Shown here in pieces: positions 45,171 to 56,695 of a stretch of 64,000 nucleotides of DNA. Positions within the stretch are counted from its first letter, which is position 1, and every line of letters starts with the position of its first letter. The stretch lies in NCBI RefSeq assembly GCF_900104035.1, contig NZ_FNIT01000006.1, positions 124,001 through 188,000 of the forward strand. Reading direction: 5' to 3'. Under the pieces are notes generated by a model. The model was not told the DNA's origin, did not search any database, and was given only the letters and a program-made list of their open reading frames with translations. Made by a program: the position numbers and the translations under genes. The stretch is from Aureimonas jatrophae (GTDB lineage Bacteria; Pseudomonadota; Alphaproteobacteria; Rhizobiales; Rhizobiaceae).

Positions 45171-47276
45171 ATGACTGCCGATACGATGAAGCTTGCCGGG
45201 CCCGCCTCGACGCAGGGAGCGGCGGTCCGCTCCTCGCGCGATATCGGATTTGCGATCGGCATCGTCGCGATCCTGGCCGTTCTCTTCGTGCCGATCCCCG
45301 CCTTCGTGATCGACATGGGCCTGGTCCTGTCGATCGCGCTGTCGATCCTGATCCTGATGGTGGCGCTTTGGATCGAGAAGCCGCTCGACTTCTCGGCGTT
45401 CCCGACCGTCCTTCTCCTCGCCACGATGTTGCGCCTGTCCCTCAACATCGCGACGACGCGTGTCATCCTCAGTCATGGCGACCAGGGGCACAACGCGGCC
45501 GGCTATGTGATCGGCGGCTTCTCGCAGTTCGTCATGGGCGGCGACTTCGTGATCGGCATCGTGGTCTTCATCATCCTGATCACGGTGAACTTCCTCGTCA
45601 TCACGAAGGGCGCGACCCGTATCGCGGAGGTCGGCGCCCGCTTCACGCTCGACGCCATCCCCGGCAAGCAGATGGCGATCGACGCCGACCTGTCAGCGGG
45701 TCTCATCGACGAGAAGCAGGCACAGACGCGTCGGCGCGAGCTGGAGGAGGAGTCGAGCTTCTTCGGCTCCATGGACGGTGCCTCGAAGTTCGTGCGCGGC
45801 GATGCGATCGCCGGTCTCATCATCACCGCCGTCAACATCTTCGGCGGCATCATCATCGGCGTCACGCGTCACGGCATGGATGCCGGCCATGCGGCCGACG
45901 TCTTCGTGAAACTCTCCGTCGGCGACGGTCTGGTCACGCAGATCCCCGCGCTTGTCGTCTCGCTGGCCGCCGGTCTTCTGGTCTCGAAGGGCGGAACCCG
46001 CGGCGCGGCGGAAAAGGCGATCATGACGCAGCTCGGGCACTACCCGCGCGCGCTGATGGTCGCCGCCGCGCTGCTGGGCATCCTGTCGCTTCTCCCCGGT
46101 CTGCCGTTCCTGCCTTTCGCCGCGGTATCGGGCGGCCTGGCTGCGCTGGCCTACGCCATTCCCCGCCAGCGTGCCGAAACGCAGCGCCGGGCGGACGAAG
46201 AGACGGCCGAGCGCGAGGCCAAGGCGATCGAGGCCGAGCGCCAGTCGGTCAAGGAAAGCCTGCGCATCATAGAGGTGGAGCTCGTGCTCGGCAAGCAGCT
46301 GGCCGCCCACCTCAACTTCTCGCGCGACGAGCTGGCCAATCGCGTCGGCAAGATGCGGCGCCGTTTCGCGTCGCGCTACGGCTTCGTGATTCCCGAGATC
46401 AAGCTGTCGGACGACCTCAACGTCGATCCGCGATCCTACGAGATTAAGGTGCACGGCACGACGGTGGCGACCCAACCGCTGCGGCTGGGAGATCGGCTGA
46501 TTGTTCTTGGCGAAAGCGCGGCTCCCGACATCCCGCACGACCTGACGCGAGAGCCGGCGTTCGGTCTGCGGGCGGCCTGGATCTCGGAAACCTTCTCGGC
46601 AGCCGCTCGGCGCGCGGGGTTCGAGCCCGTGGACACGCTGTCGATCATGCTGACGCACCTGTCCGAGGTCCTGCGCAACAACCTGGCCCAGCTTCTGTCC
46701 TACAAGGACATGCGCTCGCTGCTCGACCGGCTCGAGCCGGAATACAAGCGCTTGATCGACGAGATCGTCCCGTCGCACATGAGCTATTCCGGACTGCAGG
46801 CCGTTCTCAAGCTGCTGCTGGCGGAGCGCGTTTCGGTCCGCAATCTTACCCTGATCCTCGAGGCCGTGGCCGAGATCGCGCCTCACGCGCGGCGCTCCGA
46901 GCGCATCGTCGAGCATGTGCGCACGCGCATGGCGCAGCAGATCTGCGGCGATCTGCTGCACAACGGTCAGCTGTCGGTGCTGCGGCTCGGCAACCGCTGG
47001 GATCTTGCCTTCCATCAGGCGCTCAAGCGCGATCCGAAGGGCGATGTCGTCGAGTTCGACATCGATCCGCGTCTGGTGGAGCAGTTCGCGGGCGAGGCGT
47101 CGAAGATCATCCGCGAGAAGACCGAGCAGGGCGAGAACTTCGTTCTGGTCGCGTCGCCCGACGCCCGTCCTTACGTCCGCATGATGATCGAGCGCATCTT
47201 CGTGAACCTGCCGGTTCTGTCGCATCTCGAGATCGCGCGCGGTGTCGACATCAAGGCCCTGGGCTCGATCTCGTGA
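45171..47276 (+). CDS. flhA: Flagellar export apparatus protein FlhA
   Basis: This protein of about 701 residues has eight membrane helices in the first half and a cytoplasmic docking domain. Diagnostic segments are [52 protein letters not shown], and the C-terminal [33 protein letters not shown]. The ATG at 45171 is preceded closely by GAGGAG; a TTG at 45156 and an ATG at 45186 are alternatives. Heads the operon to 52 kb. Confidence 0.97.
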   Translation: MTADTMKLAGPASTQGAAVRSSRDIGFAIGIVAILAVLFVPIPAFVIDMGLVLSIALSILILMVALWIEKPLDFSAFPTVLLLATMLRLSLNIATTRVILSHGDQGHNAAGYVIGGFSQFVMGGDFVIGIVVFIILITVNFLVITKGATRIAEVGARFTLDAIPGKQMAIDADLSAGLIDEKQAQTRRRELEEESSFFGSMDGASKFVRGDAIAGLIITAVNIFGGIIIGVTRHGMDAGHAADVFVKLSVGDGLVTQIPALVVSLAAGLLVSKGGTRGAAEKAIMTQLGHYPRALMVAAALLGILSLLPGLPFLPFAAVSGGLAALAYAIPRQRAETQRRADEETAEREAKAIEAERQSVKESLRIIEVELVLGKQLAAHLNFSRDELANRVGKMRRRFASRYGFVIPEIKLSDDLNVDPRSYEIKVHGTTVATQPLRLGDRLIVLGESAAPDIPHDLTREPAFGLRAAWISETFSAAARRAGFEPVDTLSIMLTHLSEVLRNNLAQLLSYKDMRSLLDRLEPEYKRLIDEIVPSHMSYSGLQAVLKLLLAERVSVRNLTLILEAVAEIAPHARRSERIVEHVRTRMAQQICGDLLHNGQLSVLRLGNRWDLAFHQALKRDPKGDVVEFDIDPRLVEQFAGEASKIIREKTEQGENFVLVASPDARPYVRMMIERIFVNLPVLSHLEIARGVDIKALGSIS

Positions 47277-48028
47277 CCGCGGAAACGCAGGCGACGATCA
47301 TCGCCGCCTTCCTGATCTTCTGTCGCGTCGGTGCCTGCCTGATGCTGTTGCCCGGCTACGCCAGCGTGCGGATCCCGGCTCAGGTTCGCCTCTTCATCGC
47401 CATCGCTCTCTCGCTCGCCATCTCTCCGGGACTGATGCCCGCGATCCGCCCCATGGTGGCGGGCGCGACCGACGACATGCGGATCGCCATGGCGATGGGC
47501 GAACTGGCAACCGGACTTCTGATCGGCCTCCTTGGCCGCGTCTTCATGGCGGCGCTGCAATTTGCGGGCTCGCTTGTCGCCAACGCGATCGGCATGGGGC
47601 AGACCCTGGGCGTGCCGATCGAGGATCACGAGGCCGTTCCGGCCCTCGTCACGCTCGTGACGATGACCGCGACGGTTCTGATCTTCTCGCTGAACCTGCA
47701 TGCCGAGATCGTCAAGGCGCTCGTGGCCTCCTACGGCGCCATGCCGGTGGAGCGCGGGTTCGGCATCCGGGCGGCGCTGGCTTCGCTGGTCGATAATCTC
47801 GACGAGACCTTTCGGCTGTGCCTGCGCATCTCGAGCCCCTTCGTCGTCTATGCCGTCGTCGTGAACTTCGCGATCGGCCTGGCCAACAAGATGACGCCGC
47901 AACTTCCGGTCTACTTCATCTCGCTGCCCTTCACGCTCGCCGGCGGCCTGGTGCTTCTTGGGTTTTCGGTCCGCGAGTTCCTGACGATCTTCGTGGAAGC
48001 CTATCGCACCTGGGTCCTGTTCGGATGA
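47273..48028 (+). CDS. fliR: Flagellar export gate protein FliR
   Basis: This 251-residue six-helix membrane protein begins near [40 protein letters not shown] and contains [29 protein letters not shown] start at 47273 overlaps the flhA stop (GTGA). Completes the FliP-FliQ-FliR gate encoded in the window. Confidence 0.96.
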   Translation: MTAETQATIIAAFLIFCRVGACLMLLPGYASVRIPAQVRLFIAIALSLAISPGLMPAIRPMVAGATDDMRIAMAMGELATGLLIGLLGRVFMAALQFAGSLVANAIGMGQTLGVPIEDHEAVPALVTLVTMTATVLIFSLNLHAEIVKALVASYGAMPVERGFGIRAALASLVDNLDETFRLCLRISSPFVVYAVVVNFAIGLANKMTPQLPVYFISLPFTLAGGLVLLGFSVREFLTIFVEAYRTWVLFG

Positions 48029-48426
48029 GCGCGGGGCGGGCCGATCGGCTGGCCCGTGTTCGGGCGGTTCTGGACCAGAAGCGGCAACTCGCCGAATGGA
48101 ACCAGGCGCGCTGTCGCCGCGAGGAGGCCGAGCGTGATGCTCTGAGCGTCGAGCTTCTCCAGACGCTGGGCGACCAGTCGCTCATGCAGGGCCTGTTTCT
48201 CGAAGCCAAGGCCAATGCCATTCGCCGCAACGACGCGGAACTGGCCGCGGCACGGATCGCATCCGAAAAGGCGACCATAGCCGCGCGTGAGGCCGGCGCC
48301 ACGCAGAAACGGGTCGAGCGCGCCGAAGCGCGTGCTCGGGTGGACGAGGCCGCTGCGAAGGAGCGCGCGAGCCTTCTCGACATTCTGGACGACCATCTGG
48401 CCGCGCAAGCGATGCGCCGCCTCTGA
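48025..48426 (+). CDS. Small coiled-coil protein after fliR (FliJ-like by position)
   Basis: This 133-residue protein is almost entirely charged helix (ARVRAVLDQKRQLAEWNQARCRREEAERDALSVELLQTL, then ATIAAREAGATQKRVERAEARARVDEAAAKERASLLDILDD). Length and antiparallel coiled-coil character fit FliJ, the export chaperone escort, and no other FliJ candidate exists in the window. Sequence identity alone would not prove it. Overlaps fliR (ATGA). Confidence 0.65.
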   Translation: MSAGRADRLARVRAVLDQKRQLAEWNQARCRREEAERDALSVELLQTLGDQSLMQGLFLEAKANAIRRNDAELAAARIASEKATIAAREAGATQKRVERAEARARVDEAAAKERASLLDILDDHLAAQAMRRL

Positions 48427-48519
48427 TGCTCTCGCAAGCTTCGAATAAGTGGAAACCTGTATCCCTATGAACACGACAGGTCCGGCATCGTCCGGATCGC
48501 GCCGAGGGCAGGATTTCCG

Positions 48520-48924
48520 ATGACGAGCGTGACCGCACCCACCGCGACCCAGGCTGCCGCATCGGCTTCGCTGACGCGCACCGGCACGACGGTCGCGAGC
48601 GTGGACGCGGATCGTGGCTTTGCCGCCGCGATGAACGAAGTGGGAGCGACGACATCCGCCGCGCCCGACACAAGCGTCGCGTTTCGCCACCAGACCTCGC
48701 GCAGCGGGGAACTCAAGCCCGAACAGGCCTTCGAGAGTTTCGTCCTGCGTTCCTTCATCGAAGAGATGCTGCCGAAGGAGAACACGGCGGTCTTCGGCTC
48801 GGGTACCGCCGGTAACATCTGGCGCTCGATGCTTGCGGAGCGCATCGCCGACGAGATGGCGGCGGGCGGCGGCATCGGCATCGCGAAGACGATCTCACGC
48901 GACGCACCCGCCAAGCCCGACTGA
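48520..48924 (+). CDS. flgJ: FlgJ-like rod-binding protein
   Basis: This 134-residue protein contains only the rod-binding domain of FlgJ: EQAFESFVLRSFIEEMLPKENTAVFGSGTAGNIWRSMLAERIADEMAAGGGIGIAK. The muramidase domain found in gammaproteobacterial FlgJ is absent, as in other alphaproteobacteria. It acts as the rod cap scaffold. Confidence 0.88.
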   Translation: MTSVTAPTATQAAASASLTRTGTTVASVDADRGFAAAMNEVGATTSAAPDTSVAFRHQTSRSGELKPEQAFESFVLRSFIEEMLPKENTAVFGSGTAGNIWRSMLAERIADEMAAGGGIGIAKTISRDAPAKPD

Positions 48925-48990
48925 TCCGGCAAGCCTCTCGATACCCATTCGACCACGTCGGCTTCGGCCGCACAGGAAGGACATACGCAG

Positions 48991-49341
48991 TTGGAAGCGG
49001 TTCTTACCCAAGCCATCAATCGCCTCGAAGCGGTGCTCGCCGGCGAAACCATGGCCCTGATGGCCGGCGACCACGTCGGGCTCGGCGACATCGCCAACCG
49101 CAAGAACCAAAGCCTCCTCGAACTGTCGCGCATCTCGCGCGGTCTCGATGCCGCGTCGATGAGCGATGGACTGCGCGGCCGTATCGGAACCCTTCGCTCG
49201 CGCCTCGACGACAACCGGCGCCTGCTGGAACTCCACATCGAGGCGACCACCGAGGTCGCCGGTCTGATCGCGCAGAGCATCGCCGATGCGGAATCGGACG
49301 GGACCTACGCGGTCACCTCGCGGGGCGTTGCGGTCAAATGA
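48991..49341 (+). CDS. FlgN-like export chaperone (by structure and position)
   Basis: This 116-residue all-helical protein (LTQAINRLEAVLAGETMALMAGDHVGLGDIANRKNQSLLELSRISRGLD) resembles FlgN, the chaperone for FlgK and FlgL, in length and pattern of an early ExxAL region followed by a KxxLL-type helix. A TTG start at 48991 has AGGAAGG 11 bp upstream. Next gene overlaps by 4 bp. Confidence 0.72.
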   Translation: MEAVLTQAINRLEAVLAGETMALMAGDHVGLGDIANRKNQSLLELSRISRGLDAASMSDGLRGRIGTLRSRLDDNRRLLELHIEATTEVAGLIAQSIADAESDGTYAVTSRGVAVK

Positions 49342-49823
49342 TCAAGGTTCTGGCGATCGGCCTCTGGGTCTGCGCGGCAACGCTCGGGTCGAGCTGGGTC
49401 GCGGCGAACCTGCGCGCCGGGGAGAGTGCGGAGGCTCCGAAGAAGCCCGACTTCTTCGAAGGGCTCGATTACCGCAAGACCGATAGCATCGCCGTCCCGC
49501 TGATCGCCGATAACGCGATCAGGGGATATGCCTTGGCGCGCTTCGTCTACACGATCGACGGCGAGCTCGCCGCCTCACTGTCCGTGCCTCCGGATCCGGT
49601 GATCCTCGACGAGGCCTTCCGCGCCGTCTACTCCGTCTCGGGCTTCGACTTCGAACACCCCGAACGATACGATCTCGCCGCTCTGGTCGCGTCCGTAAAA
49701 TCCGCGGTCAACACCCGCTACGGCCGGGACGTCGTCGAAGACGTCATGGTGGACCAGTTCGACTTCATTCCGAAATCGCCGACCGGCCCGCTCGCCGAGG
49801 TGAAGGCCGCGCAGCTTCCCTAA
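49338..49823 (+). CDS. Membrane-anchored flagellar-operon protein, FliL-like
   Basis: This 161-residue protein has an N-terminal helix (KVLAIGLWVCAATLGSSWVAANL) and a periplasmic domain with IAVPLIADNAIRGYALARFVYTIDGELAASL and LVASVKSAVNTRYGRDVVEDVMVDQFDFIP. I cannot assign a family firmly. The single helix plus an ending that recalls FliL suggests a paralogue of fliL (28342) or an uncharacterised motor accessory. ATGA overlap with the FlgN-like gene ties it to the flagellum. Confidence 0.72.
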   Translation: MIKVLAIGLWVCAATLGSSWVAANLRAGESAEAPKKPDFFEGLDYRKTDSIAVPLIADNAIRGYALARFVYTIDGELAASLSVPPDPVILDEAFRAVYSVSGFDFEHPERYDLAALVASVKSAVNTRYGRDVVEDVMVDQFDFIPKSPTGPLAEVKAAQLP

Positions 49824-49831
49824 GCATCCGG

Positions 49832-49839
49832 TTAACCAT
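49832..49839. promoter_or_regulatory. CtrA half-site upstream of the DUF1217-repeat gene
   Basis: TTAACCAT is an exact CtrA half-site word, located 86 bp before the 700-residue gene. The second half reads CCAA rather than TTAA. Weak evidence on its own, included because of the other boxes in the cluster. Confidence 0.35.
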
Positions 49840-49917
49840 TCCCCAACCGGGAGGCTGGTAAACAGCGAGCAGGCCTTTGCCCCGCCGGACAGCTGTCCGC
49901 CTATTGATGGCGCGCTC

Positions 49918-52020
49918 ATGATCTCGACGCTTCTCAACTACCGGCTCTACACCAACAACATGGCTCGAACGCTCGAGCAGGTGGCGAGCCAGGCGCAGAC
50001 CGAGCGGGCGAAGGCCTACTACGACAGCCACATCGGGGGCGTCGCGACGGTCGACGAGTTCCTCGACGACTACAAGCTCTACTCCTACGCCATGAAGGCC
50101 TATGGTCTGGAGGACCAGATCAACGCCAAGGGCCTCATGCGGAAGGTCCTGGAAAGCGATCTCACCGACAGCAACAGCTTTGCCAACAAGCTGGTCGACA
50201 AGCGCTACCAGGCCTTCGCGAAGGCGTTCGACTTCTCGTCGGGCACCAAGGATCCGCAAGCCCAGACGACAGCTCAAAGCGCGCTCGTCACGGAAGCCTA
50301 CACGGACAGACTGTCGCGGACGGGACCGCTGGCCGCTCAGGCCGCCGCAAGCTTCACGGCTGCGGTTGCAGGCGCCACGAGCCTCGACGATATTCTCGCC
50401 AACCGAGCGAATGTCGACTTCGCGCTGCGGGCCGTCGGGATCGACGATCCGTCGCTGTTCCCGACGGACTACGTGCGTTCGGTTCTGGAAGGGCGGGCCG
50501 CCACGCCGATCCCGGCCGGACTGGCGGATCTGCGGACGCGGCTGACGCAGGCGTCGACGCCTGCCGGACGCGCCGACGTCGTCTCCCGGCTCGTCTACGA
50601 CTACTACAACGAAACCGGCAACGGCTCGACGCCGGGCGCCGCCCAGGCCAACGTCGACTACTTCACTCAGAAGGTTCAGCCGACGCAGACCGCTGCGGCG
50701 TTCGTCGCCGACACGCGTCTCCTGCAGATCGCGCTGACGGGGGTCGGCTTCGAACTGACGAGCTACTCGGCCGATTATGTCCTGCCACTTCTCAAGGACG
50801 CCACCGCGATCGATCGTCTGGTCGGCGTGTCCGATACCGACAAGGCCCGCTTCCGTCAGTTGAACCAAACCATGGGCTTCGACGCGAACGGCACTGCGAC
50901 GAACCGCGGATCGGGCTCGCTCCAAACCCTGACCGGGCGATATCTTCAGAACTACGCGACGGCACAGACCGGCAAGGACAACCTGGCGGCCAAGGTCTAT
51001 CTCGCCGCGATGCAGAACGTCGACTCGGTCTCCGATCTGACGGGTCAAGCCGTGGACAGCCTGCGCTATGCGATGCGCGCGTTCGACATCGACCCGGCCA
51101 CCACGTCGTTGAACAAGATTCGCGCGGTGCTGACCAGCGATCCGTCCGATCCGGCGAGCTATGTCTCGAAGCTGAAGGACGAGCGCTTCTCGAAGCTGGC
51201 CGCCGCCTTCAACTTCGGCGCGGATGGCAAGGCTGGACCGGCACAGGGCGTCCAAACGACGTCGCAGCAGACGCAGACCGGAACGCTCTACGCCGCGTCG
51301 TTCGGCGCCGACGTCTCGACGGCCCAGAAGGCCCTCATCAAGTCCGCGACCGAGTCGTATCTCACAGGCATCTCGAAGGCCTATTCGCTCGACTCCCTGC
51401 TATCCGACAAACGCACGGTCGCCTTTGCCTTGAAGGCCTACGGTGTGGAGAACGCGAACCTGTCGACGGCGGAGCTTCGCAAGATCCTGACGAGTGATCT
51501 GTCGGATCCGAAGAGCTACGCCAATACGCAGGCGGACAAGGCGATCGCGAAGTTCGCGGCCGCGTTCCAGTTCGAGCCGGACGGGTCGGTGCGCGAGGCC
51601 GGGCAGGGCATTCAGTTTGGCGCGACGAAGCTGGCGACCGACAACCTCTACCTTCTTCAATCGCTGGAAGAGAAGGCGGGCGAGACCAGCGAGGGGACGC
51701 GGCTTGCGCTCTACGCGTTGCGAACCGCGCCCACGATCACATCCGCCTACGGCATTTTGGCCGACAAGGCGCTGTTCCAGGTCGTGCGCACGGCCCTTGG
51801 CCTGCCCGAGGGCATGGCCGCAGCCGACATCGAGACCCAGGTGCGGGTTCTGGAAGCGAAACTCGACGTCAAGGATTTCGCCGATCCGAAGTCGTTGGAC
51901 AAGTTCATCGCGCGCTTCGCCGCCCTCTACGACGCGCAGAACACCGATGCGTCCCAGAACCCGATCCTGCAGCTCTTCGGTGCGTCCTCGGTCGGCAGCG
52001 GGATAGCCTCGATCCTGTAG
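49918..52020 (+). CDS. DUF1217 repeat protein of the flagellar cluster
   Basis: This 700-residue protein consists of about six diverged copies of a roughly 60-residue helical unit: residues 45-106, 155-192, 262-321, 371-433, 490-552 and 606-671. The unit is LxxYAMKAYGLE, then xxxLRKVLxSDLxDPxSYANKxxDxRxxxFAxAFxF. Repeats 1, 4 and 5 match best. There is no signal peptide; it begins MISTLLNYRLYTNNMARTLEQVASQAQTE, an N-terminal helix that recalls rod/hook export signals, though the N-x-x-N-x-x-G motif is absent. From memory DUF1217 proteins occur beside rhizobial flagellar genes, with unknown role. It could be an exported structural or scaffold protein. Confidence 0.82.
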   Translation: MISTLLNYRLYTNNMARTLEQVASQAQTERAKAYYDSHIGGVATVDEFLDDYKLYSYAMKAYGLEDQINAKGLMRKVLESDLTDSNSFANKLVDKRYQAFAKAFDFSSGTKDPQAQTTAQSALVTEAYTDRLSRTGPLAAQAAASFTAAVAGATSLDDILANRANVDFALRAVGIDDPSLFPTDYVRSVLEGRAATPIPAGLADLRTRLTQASTPAGRADVVSRLVYDYYNETGNGSTPGAAQANVDYFTQKVQPTQTAAAFVADTRLLQIALTGVGFELTSYSADYVLPLLKDATAIDRLVGVSDTDKARFRQLNQTMGFDANGTATNRGSGSLQTLTGRYLQNYATAQTGKDNLAAKVYLAAMQNVDSVSDLTGQAVDSLRYAMRAFDIDPATTSLNKIRAVLTSDPSDPASYVSKLKDERFSKLAAAFNFGADGKAGPAQGVQTTSQQTQTGTLYAASFGADVSTAQKALIKSATESYLTGISKAYSLDSLLSDKRTVAFALKAYGVENANLSTAELRKILTSDLSDPKSYANTQADKAIAKFAAAFQFEPDGSVREAGQGIQFGATKLATDNLYLLQSLEEKAGETSEGTRLALYALRTAPTITSAYGILADKALFQVVRTALGLPEGMAAADIETQVRVLEAKLDVKDFADPKSLDKFIARFAALYDAQNTDASQNPILQLFGASSVGSGIASIL

Positions 52021-52079
52021 GCGGCGGAACCACTTCGAGCGCCGTAACCTTCCTCCTTGAACGAGAAAGGAACTGCGTC

Positions 52080-52331
52080 ATGTCGAACAGCCATCCCGAC
52101 CGCATGAACGATGCCCAACTCGACGCCGATATCAGCGTCTTGGGCGACGACAGCCAGGGCGAGCCGAAGCTGCCCCGTCTCGGCGACGCACCGACGCCGA
52201 CTTCGAAAGAAGGTCTCAATCAAGCCGTCGACGGCACTGGGGAGCGGGGCTCGACAGCGGTGCCGGCAGACCAGCAGCGGGTCTCGCGCGAAGCGGTTCG
52301 CGACGTCGTGGACGGCTACGGAAAAGGCTGA
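52080..52331 (+). CDS. Small acidic protein of unknown function
   Basis: This 83-residue, probably disordered protein is rich in Asp, Gly and Ser (MNDAQLDADISVLGDDSQGEP). It has an AAGGA ribosome site 8 bp before the ATG, the main reason to believe it. No family recognised. It lies between the DUF1217-repeat gene and a Crp-type regulator, with no overlap to either. Confidence 0.55.
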   Translation: MSNSHPDRMNDAQLDADISVLGDDSQGEPKLPRLGDAPTPTSKEGLNQAVDGTGERGSTAVPADQQRVSREAVRDVVDGYGKG

Positions 52332-52453
52332 CGGTCCCTGCGACGGTAATATGTCGGCGGCCAAAGATTCTTAGGCCGCCGATAGGGGCTTGGCGACTTG
52401 TCCGCCCCCGACCTCTCCGGCACATGACGACGCCTTTCCATAACAGGGTCCTC

Positions 52454-53230
52454 ATGTCCGATCGCGATCCCTTCATCCTCAAACTCGAGACGTTTGCGAC
52501 CCTCGACGAGGGTGATCGCGACCTCCTTCGCGACCGTTGCAGGCGTGTGGTTTCCCTCAGGGCCAAGGAAGAGATCGTTCAGGAAGGAACGGACCCGCAG
52601 GTCGTGCATCTCGTGCTGTCGGGCTATGCCTGTCGCTATAAGATCCTGGCCGACGGAAGCCGCCAGATCGTCGGGTTCCTGCTTCCCGGGGACTTCTGCG
52701 ACCTCCATGTCTTCATCCTCGACGAACTCGACCACAACATCGCGACGCTGACCGATTGTCGCTTGGCGGTCCTGTCTCGCGACGACATCACGGCGCTCTG
52801 CGGCCGGCCGCGCGTCGCGCGGGCTTTATGGTGGTCGACACTGGTCGATCAGGCGATCCTGCGCGAATGGCTTCTCAACATCGGACGCCGCTCGGCCGAC
52901 GAACGCGTGGCCCATCTCCTGTGTGAGCTCCTCGAGCGGTTGCGCAATGTCGGCCTCGTGTCGACCGACAACACTTTCACGCTGCCGGTTACGCAGGGCG
53001 AGCTTGCGGACACGCTCGGCCTCACCGTCGTGCACGTCAACCGCATGATCCGCAATCTGCGCGACATGAGCCTGATCGCGATCTCCGGACGCCAGATCAG
53101 TGTTCGCGACGTCGATGGCCTGAAGCGCTTCTGCGGCTTTCGCGCGAACTACCTTCACATGGACGGCGCGAGGTCCGGTCGCGACGATCTCCTGGCCGAA
53201 AGCGAAGCGTTCGCGATGCGGGTCGACTGA
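52454..53230 (+). CDS. Crp/Fnr-family transcriptional regulator
   Basis: This protein of about 258 residues has a cyclic-nucleotide-binding-like domain (EIVQEGTDPQVVHLVLSGYACRYKILADGSRQIVGFLLPGDFCDLHVFI) and a C-terminal winged helix with TQGELADTLGLTVVHVNRMIRNLRDMSLI. The N-terminal iron-sulfur cysteine cluster of Fnr is absent, so oxygen sensing by that route is unlikely. The ATG at 52454 has AGGG upstream; an ATG ten codons earlier (52424) is possible. It converges on glpK, and no target is evident. Confidence 0.9.
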   Translation: MSDRDPFILKLETFATLDEGDRDLLRDRCRRVVSLRAKEEIVQEGTDPQVVHLVLSGYACRYKILADGSRQIVGFLLPGDFCDLHVFILDELDHNIATLTDCRLAVLSRDDITALCGRPRVARALWWSTLVDQAILREWLLNIGRRSADERVAHLLCELLERLRNVGLVSTDNTFTLPVTQGELADTLGLTVVHVNRMIRNLRDMSLIAISGRQISVRDVDGLKRFCGFRANYLHMDGARSGRDDLLAESEAFAMRVD

Positions 53231-53244
53231 CGCGTCGTCGGAAC

Positions 53245-54735
53245 TCAGCCGTTGGTTCGCGTGCGTCGAACGGCGTCGCTCCAGCCTCTGAGCTTGCGGC
53301 CCCGCTCGACGGCGTCCAGCGTCGGCTCGAAGCGTCGCTCCAGGTGCCACCGTGTCGAGAAGCCGTCCTGATCCGGCCAAACTCCGGCCTGACGACCGGC
53401 AAGCCAAGCCGCGCCGAGAGCCGTCGTCTCGAGAACGGTCGGGCGATCGACCGGTGCGTCGAGAATGTCGGCGAGGCGCTGCATCGTCCAATCGCTCGCG
53501 ACCATGCCGCCGTCAACGCGTAGCACCGTGTCGCCGGCGGCCGGCCAGTCGCGGCGCATGGCATCGAGAAGGTCCGCCGTCTGGAAGCACACGGCTTCCA
53601 GAGCCGCACGGGCGAACTCGTCCGGTCCCGTATTGCGCGTCAGCCCGAACATCGCGCCGCGGGCCTCCGCATCCCACCATGGCGCGCCGAGGCCGGTGAA
53701 GGCCGGGACGAGATAGACGTCCTGCGTGTCGTCCGCGCGGGCTGCCATGGAACCGGTCTCGGCCGCGCGCTCGACGATGCGAAGGCCGTCGCGCAGCCAT
53801 TGCACGGCCGCGCCCGCGATGAAGATCGAACCTTCCAAGGCGAACGTCGAGCGACCGTCGAGACGATAGGCGAGGGTGGACAGGAGGCGATTGCCCGAGC
53901 GGACGCGCTCCGAGCCCGTGTTCAGAATCGCGAAACACCCGGTCCCGTAGGTGGACTTCATCATGCCGGGTTGGAAGCACGCGTTTCCAAGCGTTGCGGC
54001 GTGCTGATCGCCCGCCATGCCGCCGATGCGGATTGAGCCGCCGAACAAGGCGGGCGCGGTCTCGCCGAAGTCGGCCGCGCAGTCGCGCACCTCCGGCAGA
54101 AGCGCCATCGGTACTCGCAGGAGCGCGCAGAGGTCGTCGTCCCACGCGTTGGCGACCGTATCGAAGAGCATGGTGCGCGCGGCGTTGGTGGCGTCCGTCG
54201 CGTGGACACGGCCCCCCGTCAGGCGCCAGAGCAGAAAGCTGTCGATCGTGCCGAAGGCGAGGGCACCGCTCTCGGCCCGCTGCCGGGCGCCCGATACGGC
54301 GTCGAGGATCCAGGCGATCTTCGTACCGGCGAAATAGGGATCGATCACGAGTCCGGTCCGTTCGGCGACCAGGTCTTCCGCGCCATACTGCACCAGTTCA
54401 CGACAGCGCTCGCTGGTGCGCCGATCCTGCCAGACGATGGCGTTGTGGATCGGCTTTCCGCTCTCGCGGTCCCAGATGACGGTCGTCTCGCGCTGGTTGG
54501 TGATGCCAAGCGCGCTGACGTCGCCAGCCGTAAGCGATGCGTCGGCGAGGGCCGCCTTCACGGTGGCGACGACGCTCGTCCAGATGTCCTCCGGATCGTG
54601 TTCCACCCAGCCGGATCGTGGCAGGATCTGCGGGAACTCCTGTTGCGCGACGCCGACGACGCGGAAGCTGTCGTCGAAGACGATGGCACGGGTCGACGTC
54701 GTGCCTTGGTCGATCGCAAGGACATAGCCGGACAT
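53245..54735 (-). CDS. glpK: Glycerol kinase GlpK
   Basis: This 496-residue FGGY kinase phosphorylates glycerol to glycerol-3-phosphate. It has the N-terminal phosphate motif [24 protein letters not shown], and [29 protein letters not shown]. The second FGGY signature region contains [19 protein letters not shown] sequence ([15 protein letters not shown]). The ATG at 54735 has GGAGAA upstream. It is the last gene of the glycerol operon, separated from glpV by a terminator-like hairpin. Confidence 0.97.
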   Translation of the reverse strand: MSGYVLAIDQGTTSTRAIVFDDSFRVVGVAQQEFPQILPRSGWVEHDPEDIWTSVVATVKAALADASLTAGDVSALGITNQRETTVIWDRESGKPIHNAIVWQDRRTSERCRELVQYGAEDLVAERTGLVIDPYFAGTKIAWILDAVSGARQRAESGALAFGTIDSFLLWRLTGGRVHATDATNAARTMLFDTVANAWDDDLCALLRVPMALLPEVRDCAADFGETAPALFGGSIRIGGMAGDQHAATLGNACFQPGMMKSTYGTGCFAILNTGSERVRSGNRLLSTLAYRLDGRSTFALEGSIFIAGAAVQWLRDGLRIVERAAETGSMAARADDTQDVYLVPAFTGLGAPWWDAEARGAMFGLTRNTGPDEFARAALEAVCFQTADLLDAMRRDWPAAGDTVLRVDGGMVASDWTMQRLADILDAPVDRPTVLETTALGAAWLAGRQAGVWPDQDGFSTRWHLERRFEPTLDAVERGRKLRGWSDAVRRTRTNG

Positions 54736-54769
54736 CGGTGGGCGTTCTCCGTGAAGGGTGGGATGCAAG

Positions 54770-54795
54770 AAGGGCCGGGATCGCTCCCGGCCCTT
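54770..54795 (-). terminator. Hairpin between glpV and glpK
   Basis: An 11-bp perfect stem, AAGGGCCGGGA (54770-54780) with TCCCGGCCCTT (54785-54795), has a 4-base loop. On the minus strand CTTGCATCCC follows, so the T run is short. It may reduce readthrough from the strongly expressed binding-protein gene into glpK, or protect the upstream mRNA. Confidence 0.6.
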
Positions 54796-54814
54796 CGTCG
54801 TCGATCGACCTGCC

Positions 54815-56596
<1,782 letters not shown>

Positions 56597-56695
56597 GTTT
56601 CCCTCCCCAGGGCATGGTTGATCCGGTGAACGTATGGCCCGACCGCGCGACCGGTGACGCGCGAGGGTATGCCGATGCCCGTCCGAACGCGCCGC

